Origin: Cohnella sp. OV330
GTDB lineage: Bacteria > Bacillota > Bacilli > Paenibacillales > Paenibacillaceae
Direction of reading: 5' to 3'
Length of the DNA: 64,000 nt
Assembly: GCF_900112065.1 (NCBI RefSeq)
Contig: NZ_FOKE01000019.1
Location: forward strand, 1-64,000
Within the stretch, counting starts at the first letter, position 1. Each line of letters opens with the position of its first letter. Position numbers and translations under genes: made by a program. A model generated the notes under the pieces. That model had not been told where the DNA came from. It worked only from the letters and a program-made list of their open reading frames with translations, and made no database searches. Positions 1 to 7,676 of the stretch are shown here, one piece after another.

Positions 1-75
1 GCCTTTGCGGAGCAGCAAGTTGTTAGACAAGAGCATTTTGACTTGCTTTTCGAAGAAGTCAGGGGCAGCATATAA
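1..75 (+). CDS. C-terminal end of an unidentified gene (partial)
   Basis: Frame 1 is open from the left edge of the window to a TAA at 73-75 and would encode the last 24 residues of a protein ending in EEVRGSI. Too little is present to name a family. Its stop codon coincides with the first bases (TAAC) of the attC-like repeat that starts at 73, which is how cassette genes usually end in integron arrays. Frame 2 is also open here (to 168), so the assignment is tentative. Confidence 0.35.
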   Translation, partial: AFAEQQVVRQEHFDLLFEEVRGSI

Positions 76-230
76 CAATGTATTCACGCTTCGGGACCTA
101 CGGTCTCTCGGTCCGCCAGTTGGATTTCGGGGAAGTGGAATCAGGCGGACACACCTGCGAGGCTAAGTCCTGTCGGACCCGGCAGCTTCGATGCCTTAAG
201 CCTATCGGCGTCGTGAATACGGAAACGTTA
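73..230 (+). repeat. attC-like structured repeat, copy A
   Basis: The element has inverted ends: TAAC at 73 with GTTA at 227-230, and GTATTCACG at 80-88 with CGTGAATAC at 212-220. The inside can form short hairpins (GGGACC/GGTCTC, GTCC/GGAC). A second copy in the same orientation lies at 940-1091, and the toxin-antitoxin pair sits between them. The outer arms TAAC...GTTA and the palindromic layout resemble the R''/L''...L'/R' boxes of integron attC sites. No integrase gene is in view. It could instead be a structured repeat of another kind. Just downstream, GTTAATTC occurs at 227-234 and again at 260-267. Confidence 0.6.
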
Positions 231-277
231 ATTCTAATACCGGCAATGCTTATTTGAAGGTTAATTCAATGACGATG

Positions 278-306
278 TTAAGTGCTTTTCACATTTGGTG
301 TATACT
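278..306 (+). promoter_or_regulatory. possible promoter of the toxin-antitoxin pair
   Basis: A good -10 hexamer, TATACT, lies at 301-306, 27 bp before the antitoxin start codon. The -35 region 17 bp upstream (TTAAGT) is poor. Placement fits transcription of the downstream pair, but the evidence is one hexamer. Confidence 0.35.
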
Positions 307-333
307 AAGAAGTAAAGAAATGGAGGCGATTAA

Positions 334-507
334 ATGAGTTTGGAAGAAAAATTGCTCCAAGACTTTTTGTCATTACCCCAAGAAAAACAAATCGAGGTCA
401 TGGATTTCGTGGAATTTCTAAAATCAAAAAACAAATCTAAAATCGAGAACGTCATGGATGATATTATTAATGAAAACATAGAAGCGCTGAGGGAGTTGGC
501 CAAATGA
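334..507 (+). CDS. DUF2281-like antitoxin
   Basis: A 57-residue acidic, helical protein. It starts at ATG 334 with GGAGG at 322-326. The N-terminal half (LPQEKQIEVMDFVEFLKSK) matches the DUF2281 pattern often found in small proteins next to toxins. Its last codons overlap the Doc-type toxin gene by ATGA (504-507), the usual translational coupling of an antitoxin with its toxin. It should neutralise the toxin by direct binding through the C-terminal helix and may repress its own promoter, although no clear DNA-binding fold can be seen. The family call rests on pattern recognition; the antitoxin role rests on position. Confidence 0.7.
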   Translation: MSLEEKLLQDFLSLPQEKQIEVMDFVEFLKSKNKSKIENVMDDIINENIEALRELAK

Positions 508-881
508 TAACCATCACTTTTGACCAACTCCTTCATTTTCATCAGAAAATCATGGAAAGTACCGGTGGGTCTGCCGGAGTAAGGGAACGAAGTGTATTGG
601 AAAGTACTCTTGGCAAAGCAGAAATAACATTTGATGGACAGGAACTTTATCCAGGGTTAACTAGAAAGATATCGGTTATTACCTATTCACTTATTAAAAA
701 CCATGGTTTTGTAGATGGGAATAAGCGAATCGGAGTTGCAGTGATGCTGTTGTTACTACGAATTAATGGTTTAAAGGTCTCATATAGCCAAGATGAATTA
801 GTTCAATTAGGTCTAGGGACGGCAGAAGGAAGATACAAAGAACAGGATATAGAAGACTGGATAATCAGACATCAGGCATAG
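504..881 (+). CDS. doc: Doc (death-on-curing) family toxin
   Basis: A 125-residue Fic/Doc-fold protein. The signature loop HGFVDGNKRIGVAV (residues ~72-85) matches the Doc motif HxFxDxNKR, which binds a nucleotide. In characterised Doc proteins this site phosphorylates elongation factor Tu and stops translation. The N-terminal part (TFDQLLHFHQKIM) and the late E-D-I-E-D-W helix are also typical of the family, and the length is normal. It is translationally coupled to the preceding small antitoxin gene. The pair is AT-rich and bounded by two copies of an attC-like repeat, consistent with a mobile cassette in which the pair acts as an addiction or stabilising module. Confidence 0.88.
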   Translation: MITITFDQLLHFHQKIMESTGGSAGVRERSVLESTLGKAEITFDGQELYPGLTRKISVITYSLIKNHGFVDGNKRIGVAVMLLLLRINGLKVSYSQDELVQLGLGTAEGRYKEQDIEDWIIRHQA

Positions 882-939
882 AACCTTGGTGTCTTTTGTT
901 TTTTATGATTGTTCACTCGAAGAAGGCCCGTACTACATC

Positions 940-1091
940 TAACAATGTATTCATGCTTCAGGGCCTTCGGCCCCTCGGTCCGCCAGATGGTTTTCGAGGG
1001 AGCGTACTCAGGCAGACACACCTGCGAGGCTGACTGCGCTGACGCTCAGCCGGCCGCTTTGCGACCTTAAGCCTCTCAACGTCGTGAATAC
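940..1091 (+). repeat. attC-like structured repeat, copy B
   Basis: The second copy of the element at 73-230, in the same orientation. It begins TAACAATGTATTCATG and ends CGTCGTGAATAC. The bases before it (ATCTAAC, 937-943) fit the integron R'' consensus RYYYAAC. The right outer GTTA box of copy A is not conserved here. The internal hairpin reads GGGCC-TTC-GGCCC where copy A reads GGGACC-TAC-GGTCTC; paired changes like these suggest selection on folding. Start-to-start distance from copy A is 867 bp, a typical cassette size. Confidence 0.6.
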
Positions 1092-1130
1092 AAAGGCTAT
1101 AAGTCCTCAAAAGGAGCGATTATCATTCTG

Positions 1131-1610
1131 GTGCATAGATTTACGCAAAAACTTTTAACAGATATGAAAGTGGTCCCGCAGGAATTAGATGATGTTAATT
1201 CTTTATTCAGCTGGCATGTTAATATACTCCAATTGCGAAGGAAGCATATCATATTTGTAAATGACTTGAGTCGGTTATGCATCATTATGGACGGGATTCG
1301 AAGCAGTCAGCTTGGTAAACTCCAACAAAAGTTTGTAACTGAATTCAAGGGATATTTAAAGCTACAGGGAGTAAAAAACAGCCATATCGATCAATATCTC
1401 CTTGAATCAGGAGAAATAATCATTGGCAAAACGACTGATCGAAGTGTATTAGGAACGATGAAAGAAATGACTCTTTACTGTGAAGGCGTTGAGTTTGATC
1501 ATCTGATGGATCTTAGTGTATGGCTTAACAAGCTGATATATAAACCGATCGAGTACGAAAAACCAATCCAAGTTTTTATGAAAACATTAAAAGAGAGGTA
1601 CTCCGAATAA
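1131..1610 (+). CDS. DUF6933-like protein
   Basis: A 159-residue soluble protein with no signal peptide. The opening (HRFTQKLLTDMK) and the 'HIIFVNDLSRLCIIMDG' stretch around residues 39-55 resemble DUF6933 proteins, whose function is unknown. The start is GTG 1131. The best ribosome binding site (AAGGAG, 1111-1116) is 14 bp away, so the true start could be a rarer codon such as ATT 1125. The gene directly follows the second attC-like repeat and is separated by one base from the DinB-type gene downstream. It is probably a stand-alone accessory gene. Confidence 0.6.
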   Translation: MHRFTQKLLTDMKVVPQELDDVNSLFSWHVNILQLRRKHIIFVNDLSRLCIIMDGIRSSQLGKLQQKFVTEFKGYLKLQGVKNSHIDQYLLESGEIIIGKTTDRSVLGTMKEMTLYCEGVEFDHLMDLSVWLNKLIYKPIEYEKPIQVFMKTLKERYSE

Positions 1611-1611
1611 G

Positions 1612-2136
1612 ATGTTAAACATGGACAACATTTTGCTTATTACCGACATACCCGGTTATTCACCCCAGGTTGGTCGTCTGCTTTCAATGATGAATTATGC
1701 AAGATATACAACCTTGGAGGCCACTAAAAATTTAACGACTGAACAGCTGGATTATCTAATCGATTCTGAAAGTAATTCGATCGGCGCGTTGTTGCTGCAT
1801 TTTGCAGCGGTAGAATTCGCATATCAATTGGAAACGTTTGAGAAGCGGGATCTGAACGAGGATGAAATGTCGGTCTGGCGTGCAGCCTTGGACCTCGGCG
1901 AAGAAGGACGGCAAGTGATACGGGGAAATGATCTGAAGTATTATGTAGATAAGCTGAATGAAGTCAGAGCAAGGACGTATGAACTTTTCAAAACTGTCGA
2001 TGATGATTGGTTGCACCAAGAGGAGAAGTTCTGGTATGGGAAACAAGCGAATCATTATTTTATGTGGTTCCACGTTTTTGAAGATGAAATTAATCATAGA
2101 GGCCAGATCCGAATGATTAAGAAGAGAATGAAATGA
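1612..2136 (+). CDS. DinB/YfiT-like four-helix protein
   Basis: A 174-residue DinB-superfamily protein. Two histidines of the expected metal triad are visible, in LLLHFAAVE (~residue 62) and DEINHRGQIR (~residue 162). The family comprises metal-dependent thiol-S-transferase-like proteins (bacillithiol- or mycothiol-using, YfiT) and DNA-damage-induced proteins. The C-terminal 'HRGQI' helix is typical. ATG 1612 is followed by an in-frame ATG at 1621 that may be the real start. It lies immediately after the DUF6933-like gene. The substrate cannot be deduced. Confidence 0.78.
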   Translation: MLNMDNILLITDIPGYSPQVGRLLSMMNYARYTTLEATKNLTTEQLDYLIDSESNSIGALLLHFAAVEFAYQLETFEKRDLNEDEMSVWRAALDLGEEGRQVIRGNDLKYYVDKLNEVRARTYELFKTVDDDWLHQEEKFWYGKQANHYFMWFHVFEDEINHRGQIRMIKKRMK

Positions 2137-2173
2137 CAAACGCGATAATCACAATTTTGAAAGGATATGTACA

Positions 2174-2596
2174 ATGAAAAGAGTGGATGTCACGTATTGC
2201 ATAATAAAGGACCCCTCAAAATCAAAGATTCTTATCGTTAATAACACGGGAAATTCAAGCTGGTCGCTTCCCGGCGGAGCCGTCGAAGTGGATAAAACAT
2301 TAGAGCAAGCTGCAATTAGAGAAGTAAAAGAAGAAACCGGTTTGGATGTAAAGGTTTTCGGAATCGTTGCAATTAGTGAGTGCAAGTTTAGAAAATCGGG
2401 AAATCACGCGATGTTTTTTATTTTCAGAGCTGAGATCGTCGGGGGAGAAATTGCGATTCAACGGCCGGAAGAAATCTCTGAAATTAAATGGGTTGATATA
2501 GAGAAGGCAGATGAATACATGCCATTTTATAATGGTGAATTCAAGAAAATGATTAACGAGGTTGAGGTGGCCTACACGAATGAAGGAATCAAGTGA
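2174..2596 (+). CDS. Nudix hydrolase 1
   Basis: A 140-residue Nudix protein. The box GGAVEVDKTLEQAAIREV, followed by KEETGL (residues ~35-58), fits GX5EX7REUXEEXGU, the Mg2+-binding site that cleaves a nucleoside diphosphate linked to X. AAAGGA precedes ATG 2174. Specificity is unknown. It is the first of three Nudix genes within 4.5 kb, with the others at 4300 and 6149. The three are not close copies of one another, so they look independently acquired rather than duplicated. Confidence 0.88.
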   Translation: MKRVDVTYCIIKDPSKSKILIVNNTGNSSWSLPGGAVEVDKTLEQAAIREVKEETGLDVKVFGIVAISECKFRKSGNHAMFFIFRAEIVGGEIAIQRPEEISEIKWVDIEKADEYMPFYNGEFKKMINEVEVAYTNEGIK

Positions 2597-2638
2597 GCCG
2601 CAACGGGAGAATTCCTGTTGAACCAAAGGAGCAGTACA

Positions 2639-3517
2639 ATGTCTGAATTTTTTTGGGACAACCAGATCGAATATCTGGAACGAACACGAGGTTTGTATTA
2701 TAACGATGACTATCTTGAATTTTTGATTCAAAAGGTTTGGAGAATTAATGAGCCTGTTAAAATTATTGATTACGGATGTGGGTACGGCTATCTCGGACTT
2801 AAATTGCTCCCTATGCTTCCAAGTGGCTCAAGTTATACAGGCGTGGATAAAGGAGAAGCTTTGATTCATAAAGCAAAAGCGGTTTTTTCTTCTCTCCCGT
2901 ATCCAACGGAGTTTATATGGGGGGACGTCGAGGAGCTCCCTATCGTAAATGAATATGACATCGCGATGTGCCATGCGTTTTTGTTGCATCTGAATAAACC
3001 GGAAAATATTATTCAGAAGATGATACAAAGCGTCAAGCATCAAGGACGAATTATTTGTTTTGAACCCCATTGGATTGCCAACATGGCCAACTATCGATTC
3101 GAAGGGCTTGCTCAATCTCAAATTATTCCATTAGGCATATTGCAAAAATTGTTTGAAAAGGACTGCGATCAACGCGGCAAAGACGGCAATATCGGAATTC
3201 TTGTCCCGGCTCTGTTAAGTCAATTAGGCTTAAAAAATATTGAGTGCAGAGTGAGCGATAAAGTTAATTTTTTAGACTCAAATGTCGACACTGCTGCTAA
3301 GAATGAACTTTACAACGCGTTAAGGGCTGAAGGAATCGGTCAATTGCCGGGAGAGATGACGGAAACTTTGAGCCAACTCATGCAAAGAGGATTGACGGCC
3401 GATGAAGCAAAAAGCCAGTATGAGGCCGAACGATTACTCTCAGAAGAGTTCAACATGCAATCCATGTTAACCTATGCGCCAAACATGAAGATATCATTTG
3501 GAACAGTCGTCAAATAA
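2639..3517 (+). CDS. class I SAM-dependent methyltransferase
   Basis: A 292-residue protein. Motif I is IIDYGCGYGYLGLKLL (SAM-binding glycine loop, residues ~43-58), followed by the acidic residue of strand 2 (TGVDKGE) and a motif II/III region (IAMCHAFLLHL, GRIICFEPHW). This is the Methyltransf_11/25 architecture with an extra C-terminal alpha-helical part. ATG 2639 is preceded by AAAGGAG (2625-2631); an upstream TTG at 2618 lacks a ribosome binding site. The acceptor is unknown; small-molecule acceptors are common in this family. Confidence 0.85.
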   Translation: MSEFFWDNQIEYLERTRGLYYNDDYLEFLIQKVWRINEPVKIIDYGCGYGYLGLKLLPMLPSGSSYTGVDKGEALIHKAKAVFSSLPYPTEFIWGDVEELPIVNEYDIAMCHAFLLHLNKPENIIQKMIQSVKHQGRIICFEPHWIANMANYRFEGLAQSQIIPLGILQKLFEKDCDQRGKDGNIGILVPALLSQLGLKNIECRVSDKVNFLDSNVDTAAKNELYNALRAEGIGQLPGEMTETLSQLMQRGLTADEAKSQYEAERLLSEEFNMQSMLTYAPNMKISFGTVVK

Positions 3518-3560
3518 GTGGAGAAGCGACATAAGTCGCAAATAATAAGGAGTGCGTATA

Positions 3561-3883
3561 TTGGATTCATTTACGAAGAAGCGGGTCGAAAAAATCCTTG
3601 ATAACTATATCGATAGGAAGATTCCCAATCACTTAAAACATGAAGTTCAAATGAAGTATAAGTTCAGGGGCGATACAGTAATGTTGTCACAGGAGAAGCC
3701 TGCTTATATGCCAGGGCACCGCGTAGAATATCCGATCGCTCAATTCAGGTTTGAGGATAGCTATTGGAAAGTATATTGGAAAGACAGCAAGAAAAATGGC
3801 ATTTTATCGATGATATTGAGCCAGATACGAACTTTGAAGAGCAATTAAGAGCAATGGATGAAAATGGGATATTTTGGGTTTAG
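3561..3883 (+). pseudogene. DUF3024 protein, frameshifted at an A-run
   Basis: A DUF3024-type protein starting at TTG 3561, 8 bp after AAGGAG (3547-3552). The frame reads LDSFTKKRVEKILDNY and continues to VYWKDSKKN. There, at the A5 run 3792-3796, it shifts and stops at 3848. If one A is added, translation continues as WHFIDDIEPDTNFEEQ and ends in GIFWV at TAG 3881-3883, which is the family's normal C-terminus. The gene is therefore broken by a one-base deletion, or the base was lost in sequencing, or slippage restores it. Function of the family is unknown. Confidence 0.72.
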
Positions 3884-3989
3884 ATGAAGCGCGCAATTTT
3901 AAAGCAAAACACTCAGTTGAGACCCTTACCCAATACACTCAAATTCAGAATTCGCCTAGGAACTAGATTTACAAAAATGAGTATGTTAA

Positions 3990-4274
3990 TTGTGGCGAGC
4001 GAATAAGAAGATTATTTTAATACAGACAGGCCTAGTGGCAAAAGGTAGTTATAAAGAATGGAAGAATTCATTTATCACTTCCAATGGCATCAGTTTAGTT
4101 TATTTAGTCTACACCTTCTATGACAGAAGAAATAAGCATAGAAATGTATATGTGCTTTCATCCAGTACCGACGCCAAAGACGAAGTTACTGTGTTTTATA
4201 ATGAAGATGACAGTATTGTGCTCGAGTATTTACCTGGTAGACCGCATTTCAAAGATAATGAAATCAAAGAATAG
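3990..4274 (+). CDS. hypothetical protein, possibly a fragment
   Basis: A 94-residue open frame from a TTG without a convincing ribosome binding site. The second half (TVFYNEDDSIVLEYLPGRP) resembles, weakly, the 'V.VYYNP' segment of DUF3592-type proteins. The region 3884-3990 just before it contains no gene. It may be the surviving 3' part of a decayed gene. No function is claimed. Confidence 0.35.
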   Translation: MWRANKKIILIQTGLVAKGSYKEWKNSFITSNGISLVYLVYTFYDRRNKHRNVYVLSSSTDAKDEVTVFYNEDDSIVLEYLPGRPHFKDNEIKE

Positions 4275-4299
4275 AGAACTTAATATAAGGGGGTAAAAG

Positions 4300-4725
4300 A
4301 TGAATCCGCCAAAACATATCGTATCTGCAGCAGCAATCGTAATAAACGATAAAAACGAATTGTTGCTCATTAAAGGCCCCAGAAGAGGATGGGAAATGCC
4401 TGGAGGGCAAGTTGAAGTTGGGGAATCTTTGAGTCAGGCTGCCATTCGAGAAACAAAGGAAGAGTCAGGAATAGACATAGAAGTCATCAAATTTTGCGGG
4501 ATTTTTCAGAATGTCGGCAATTCGATCTGTAATACTTTATTTTTAGCCAGACCCATTGGCGGAGACTTGATACAAACGAATGAAAGTCTAGATTCGGGAT
4601 GGTTTCCACTCGAAGAAGCGTTGGAAAAGGTGAAGTGGAAAAATTTTAGAGCAAGAATCGAGCTTTGTTTAATACCTGAAGCCCAGCCCTTCTGTATAGA
4701 ATTTACCGATGTAAATAACACATGA
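4300..4725 (+). CDS. Nudix hydrolase 2
   Basis: A 141-residue Nudix protein with a strong ribosome binding site (AAGGGGGT) before ATG 4300. The Nudix box begins at MPGGQVEVGESLSQAAIRE and ends in KEESGI (residues ~33-57), with all metal-coordinating glutamates present. The N-terminal strand (IVSAAAIVINDKNELLLIKG) is typical. Substrate unknown. It is followed by a hairpin terminator and so ends a transcript. Confidence 0.88.
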   Translation: MNPPKHIVSAAAIVINDKNELLLIKGPRRGWEMPGGQVEVGESLSQAAIRETKEESGIDIEVIKFCGIFQNVGNSICNTLFLARPIGGDLIQTNESLDSGWFPLEEALEKVKWKNFRARIELCLIPEAQPFCIEFTDVNNT

Positions 4726-4776
4726 AAGAATGTAACTACACAGGTGCGCCAACATAAAATAATAGGCAATACATAA

Positions 4777-4820
4777 ATACCACTACCAATATTTAGGTGT
4801 AGTGGTATATTTATTTTACG
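4777..4820 (+). terminator. hairpin terminator after Nudix 2
   Basis: ATACCACTAC (4777-4786) pairs perfectly with GTAGTGGTAT (4799-4808) across a 12-base loop and is followed by the T-rich stretch ATTTATTTTA. The stem is AT-rich, so termination may be weak. It closes the transcript that starts near 2160. Confidence 0.65.
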
Positions 4821-4882
4821 AATGATTATTTCTCGCGGAGACTTAAAGGCTGAATATTTGTCGTTCCTCGTGAGCGTAATTC

Positions 4883-5065
4883 ATGCTCCTTTATTTTACG
4901 TTAGGGGCAATCACGATTCTGATTATAAAAGTGAATCCGCCTGAAGGTTGTCAGTGCATTGAAGATAAAGTCATTTCATTTAAAAACTATCGGTTCATGG
5001 GACTTGGCGAAAGTCACAGATACAGCATCGGTGAAAATCAATACTCTGAAAGACAAATGAAGTGA
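4883..5065 (+). CDS. doubtful small open frame
   Basis: A 60-codon frame with a short hydrophobic start (LLYFTLGAITILII) followed by a polar tail. There is no clear ribosome binding site and no recognisable family. It may be a remnant of a membrane protein gene. The stretch 4820-5110 otherwise shows nothing I can name. Confidence 0.2.
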   Translation: MLLYFTLGAITILIIKVNPPEGCQCIEDKVISFKNYRFMGLGESHRYSIGENQYSERQMK

Positions 5066-5121
5066 AAATCTCCAAATTAGTGGGAATCTACCGCCGATAA
5101 TTGCAAGTTAGGAGAATAATA

Positions 5122-5526
5122 GTGATAGATATTCAAAGTGTCCTCCCGCACCGATATCCGTTTTTAATGATTGATCGAATCATTGAAGTAGAGCAAGGGA
5201 AATGGGCAAAGGGGTATAAGAATGTCTCCCATAACGAATGGTTTGTTGCTGAACCTCTCTATTGCATGCCAGGCATGATGATCGTAGAAGCGCTAGCCCA
5301 GTTAGGCGCGTTGGCGACTATGGCCGGAGAAAACAGTCTAGGTTTCCTGTCTTCTTTAAAAGGGATTGAGTTTTTAGATGGTGCTCGTCCTGGTGATAAA
5401 CTCGATTTGTACTACGAAGTTGTCAGGAACAGAAGAGGATTTGTAGTGGGTAAAGGAGAGGCGACTGTGAGTGGCCGGACAATTGTTAAAGCAGAGGAAA
5501 TTATGATTTATATCCAGGGCTCTTAA
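5122..5526 (+). CDS. FabZ-like 3-hydroxyacyl-ACP dehydratase (hot-dog)
   Basis: A 134-residue single hot-dog protein. The catalytic-histidine motif LPHRYPFLMIDRI (~residues 8-20) and the glutamate-containing central helix PGMMIVEALAQLGA (~50-63) are the two hallmarks of FabZ. GTG 5122 lies 7 bp after AGGAG (5110-5114) and is preferred to TTG 5101. FabZ dehydrates beta-hydroxyacyl-ACP in fatty-acid synthesis. A lone copy away from other fab genes and inside an AT-rich accessory strip is more likely a paralogue with a specialised acyl substrate. Confidence 0.82.
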   Translation: MIDIQSVLPHRYPFLMIDRIIEVEQGKWAKGYKNVSHNEWFVAEPLYCMPGMMIVEALAQLGALATMAGENSLGFLSSLKGIEFLDGARPGDKLDLYYEVVRNRRGFVVGKGEATVSGRTIVKAEEIMIYIQGS

Positions 5527-5610
5527 GGAATGCTTTTTAAAGTAGATCCTGAATTGGAGGCATACCAGGATGGATAGGACGATGTAATTCAAAATTTGAA
5601 AGGATCGCCG

Positions 5611-6162
5611 ATGGTGAATAAATTAAATTCAAAGACTTTATCAGCGTTGCTTCAACTTGAAAGTGAGTTAGAAGCGCATTTTAATTTTAGCCTGGAAGAG
5701 AATATGGGAATTATGATCCGGCACGAAGAAGGTCAGAAATACGATTGTACGCCCGACGATGCTAAAGTATTTGCATTTACAGGCGTTGATGGCGATCACT
5801 TTGCTTTTAGTACTGAAAATGGAACGATCACAGACTTGGACAATGCGCCTATTTTGTTTATCCAACCGATGTGTTTTGAAGATTCAGTCAAAGCTGTGGC
5901 GAGAAATATTCGCGATTTTTTGTCCCTATTTCTATCGTTAAAAGAGTTATACATTCTAGAGAGATTCGATTGGTATACAAGTATAGAAGACATGTTAGTT
6001 GATATTGAAGACCATTACGAAGAGAGTATAAATGAACGTGCAGGTGCGATTAAGTTCCTAACTGAAAGGCTCGAAGAGCATCTCCAAATTAAAGCTATGG
6101 AGAATGTATTTGACTACGTTATGAGTGTAAGAAAAGGAGCCGCCTCGCATGACGATGTCTGA
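5611..6162 (+). CDS. SUKH (SMI1/KNR4)-like or unknown protein
   Basis: A 183-residue acidic soluble protein. ATG 5611 follows GAAAGGA by 6-7 bp and is preferred to the TTG at 5596. The stretch HFAFSTENGTITDLDNAPI followed by IQPMCFEDSVKAVARNIRDF is reminiscent of SUKH-type folds, which include many immunity proteins of contact-dependent toxins. The resemblance is by eye only. It overlaps the next Nudix gene by 14 bp, so the two are co-translated. No partner toxin is visible nearby. Confidence 0.55.
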   Translation: MVNKLNSKTLSALLQLESELEAHFNFSLEENMGIMIRHEEGQKYDCTPDDAKVFAFTGVDGDHFAFSTENGTITDLDNAPILFIQPMCFEDSVKAVARNIRDFLSLFLSLKELYILERFDWYTSIEDMLVDIEDHYEESINERAGAIKFLTERLEEHLQIKAMENVFDYVMSVRKGAASHDDV

Positions 6163-6616
6163 CTATTATAAAAACTTGAGGGACAAAGTTGGTAAGGACT
6201 TCATTTTTATGCCGGCTGTTGTTGCCATCATTCGAAACGATGAGAATAAGCTATTATTTGGAAGAAAGCACGGGGAACAAGGATGGGGGCTCATCGCAGG
6301 AGCCATTGAACTTGGCGAGACGCCAGCCGAAGCAGTCTGTCGCGAAGCGTTGGAGGAGACTGGTCTAACTGTTTCTCCGGAACGAATCATTGGCGTCTTT
6401 GGCGGAGACAACCACAGATTTACGTATAGTAACGGCCACAAGGTTGAATACTTGACGATTGTATTTGAATGCAAAATAACGGGTGGAAGTTTAAGTCCCG
6501 ATAACGATGAAATGAAAGATTTAAAGTATTTTAAAGAAAGCGAAATTCCGGAAATAGCAAACTCTTTTCCAGTCGAAATATTTCAGAGAAGTAAACGCGA
6601 GGCTATATTTGAATGA
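6149..6616 (+). CDS. Nudix hydrolase 3
   Basis: A 155-residue Nudix protein of the NADH-pyrophosphatase/ADP-ribose-like size class. The box runs from AGAIELGETPAEAVCRE into ALEETGL (residues ~50-73). The N-terminal 'PAVVAIIRNDENKLLFGRK' strand is typical of bacterial house-cleaning Nudix enzymes. It overlaps the upstream gene by 14 bp and the downstream phosphatase gene by ATGA, so 5611-7188 is translated as one coupled unit. Confidence 0.88.
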   Translation: MTMSDYYKNLRDKVGKDFIFMPAVVAIIRNDENKLLFGRKHGEQGWGLIAGAIELGETPAEAVCREALEETGLTVSPERIIGVFGGDNHRFTYSNGHKVEYLTIVFECKITGGSLSPDNDEMKDLKYFKESEIPEIANSFPVEIFQRSKREAIFE

Positions 6617-7188
6617 GTTCAGAAGTGACCATCCATACATTTATATATTTAGTAAGACATGCAGAATCGCCTTTTATTGAAGGCATGGAAAGAACGCGTG
6701 GATTGTCAGGCAAAGGAAAAGCAGACGCCGCAAAAATCAGATCCCTTTTATATAAGATTGGAATCGATTTTTTTATTTCTAGCCCGTACGAGAGAGCGAT
6801 ACAGACGATAAAACCGCTGGCCGATCGTTGCAAGAAGGGCATCATTCTCATGGAAGACTTGAGAGAAAGACAAATTGGACAATTCAGGGAATTCACTTTT
6901 AAAGATGCGAAACGCAAGGTATACAGTGATTTTAGTTATGCATTTACAGAAGGCGAATCGAGCTATGATGCCCAAAAAAGAGCGATCAATCCGATCAAAC
7001 AAGTATTAAATCAGTACGCCGGAAAAAGGATTGTCCTAGGGACGCACGGAGATATTATGACTTTGATCTTGAACCATTTTAATAAAGAATACGATTTTGA
7101 ATTTTGGGAATCTACGACGATGCCGGATATTTACGAGTTGATGTTTGATGGGACGCAAATCGTGCAAGTAGCAAGAAAATGGGAATAG
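6613..7188 (+). CDS. histidine phosphatase (phosphoglycerate-mutase family)
   Basis: A 191-residue branch-1 histidine phosphatase. The catalytic motif LVRHAES (RHG-type, ~residues 14-20), the LSGKGKADAA helix, SSPYERAIQT (~56-65) and the second histidine in LGTHGDIMTL (~142-151) are all present. Such enzymes form a phosphohistidine and dephosphorylate small metabolites. It overlaps the preceding Nudix gene by ATGA and nearly abuts the GNAT gene. The substrate cannot be inferred. Confidence 0.9.
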   Translation: MSSEVTIHTFIYLVRHAESPFIEGMERTRGLSGKGKADAAKIRSLLYKIGIDFFISSPYERAIQTIKPLADRCKKGIILMEDLRERQIGQFREFTFKDAKRKVYSDFSYAFTEGESSYDAQKRAINPIKQVLNQYAGKRIVLGTHGDIMTLILNHFNKEYDFEFWESTTMPDIYELMFDGTQIVQVARKWE

Positions 7189-7220
7189 CCTGGAGAATTT
7201 TTATGGCAGGGGCTGCGATT

Positions 7221-7661
7221 ATGAACATAAAATCAGCTACGAAATTGGATGCTGAAATTATCGCTGAATTGAATTTTCAACTGATTCAAGACGAAGGCAG
7301 TAACAACCCAATGAATCTGGTTCAGTTGCAAGATAGGATATTGGATTGGCTCGGAAGTGGATGGAGCATTGACTTGTTGCTCGCGGAAGAAAAAATAATC
7401 GGCTACGCGGTATACAAGCTTCAGCCCGCTCCTTTTGAAGAAACCGAATTAGAAGTATACATTAGACAGTTTTATATTGACCGGAATGAGAGAAACAAAG
7501 GATATGGCCGTGGAGGAATAAACATTTTAAAGGAAAGGCGATTCGGGAATGTAAGTACAATGATAATCGACGTGTTGGAGACGAATCCTGAGGGACGGCG
7601 TTTTTGGGAAAAGGTTGGATTTGTACCTTATTATACGAACATGAGGAAACCTCTGCATTGA
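7221..7661 (+). CDS. GNAT family N-acetyltransferase
   Basis: A GNAT-fold protein of about 146 residues. The acetyl-CoA-binding region is RQFYIDRNERNKGYGRGGI (motif A, R/Q-x-x-G-x-G/A variant), followed by strand 6/7 and ETNPEGRRFWEKVGFVPY (motif B). I place the start at ATG 7221 (MNIKSATKLD) because family members begin there and AGGGG lies 8 bp upstream. ATG 7203, preceded by TGGAG, is a good alternative, and an ATG at 7179 overlaps the phosphatase gene. Substrate unknown. Confidence 0.85.
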   Translation: MNIKSATKLDAEIIAELNFQLIQDEGSNNPMNLVQLQDRILDWLGSGWSIDLLLAEEKIIGYAVYKLQPAPFEETELEVYIRQFYIDRNERNKGYGRGGINILKERRFGNVSTMIIDVLETNPEGRRFWEKVGFVPYYTNMRKPLH

Positions 7662-7676
7662 AAAAGGAGGATTTCG

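Noticed and set aside
5527..5610. Small gene between the FabZ-like and SUKH-like genes
   Set aside because: Contains an AGG-rich patch but no open frame of useful length; probably just spacer.
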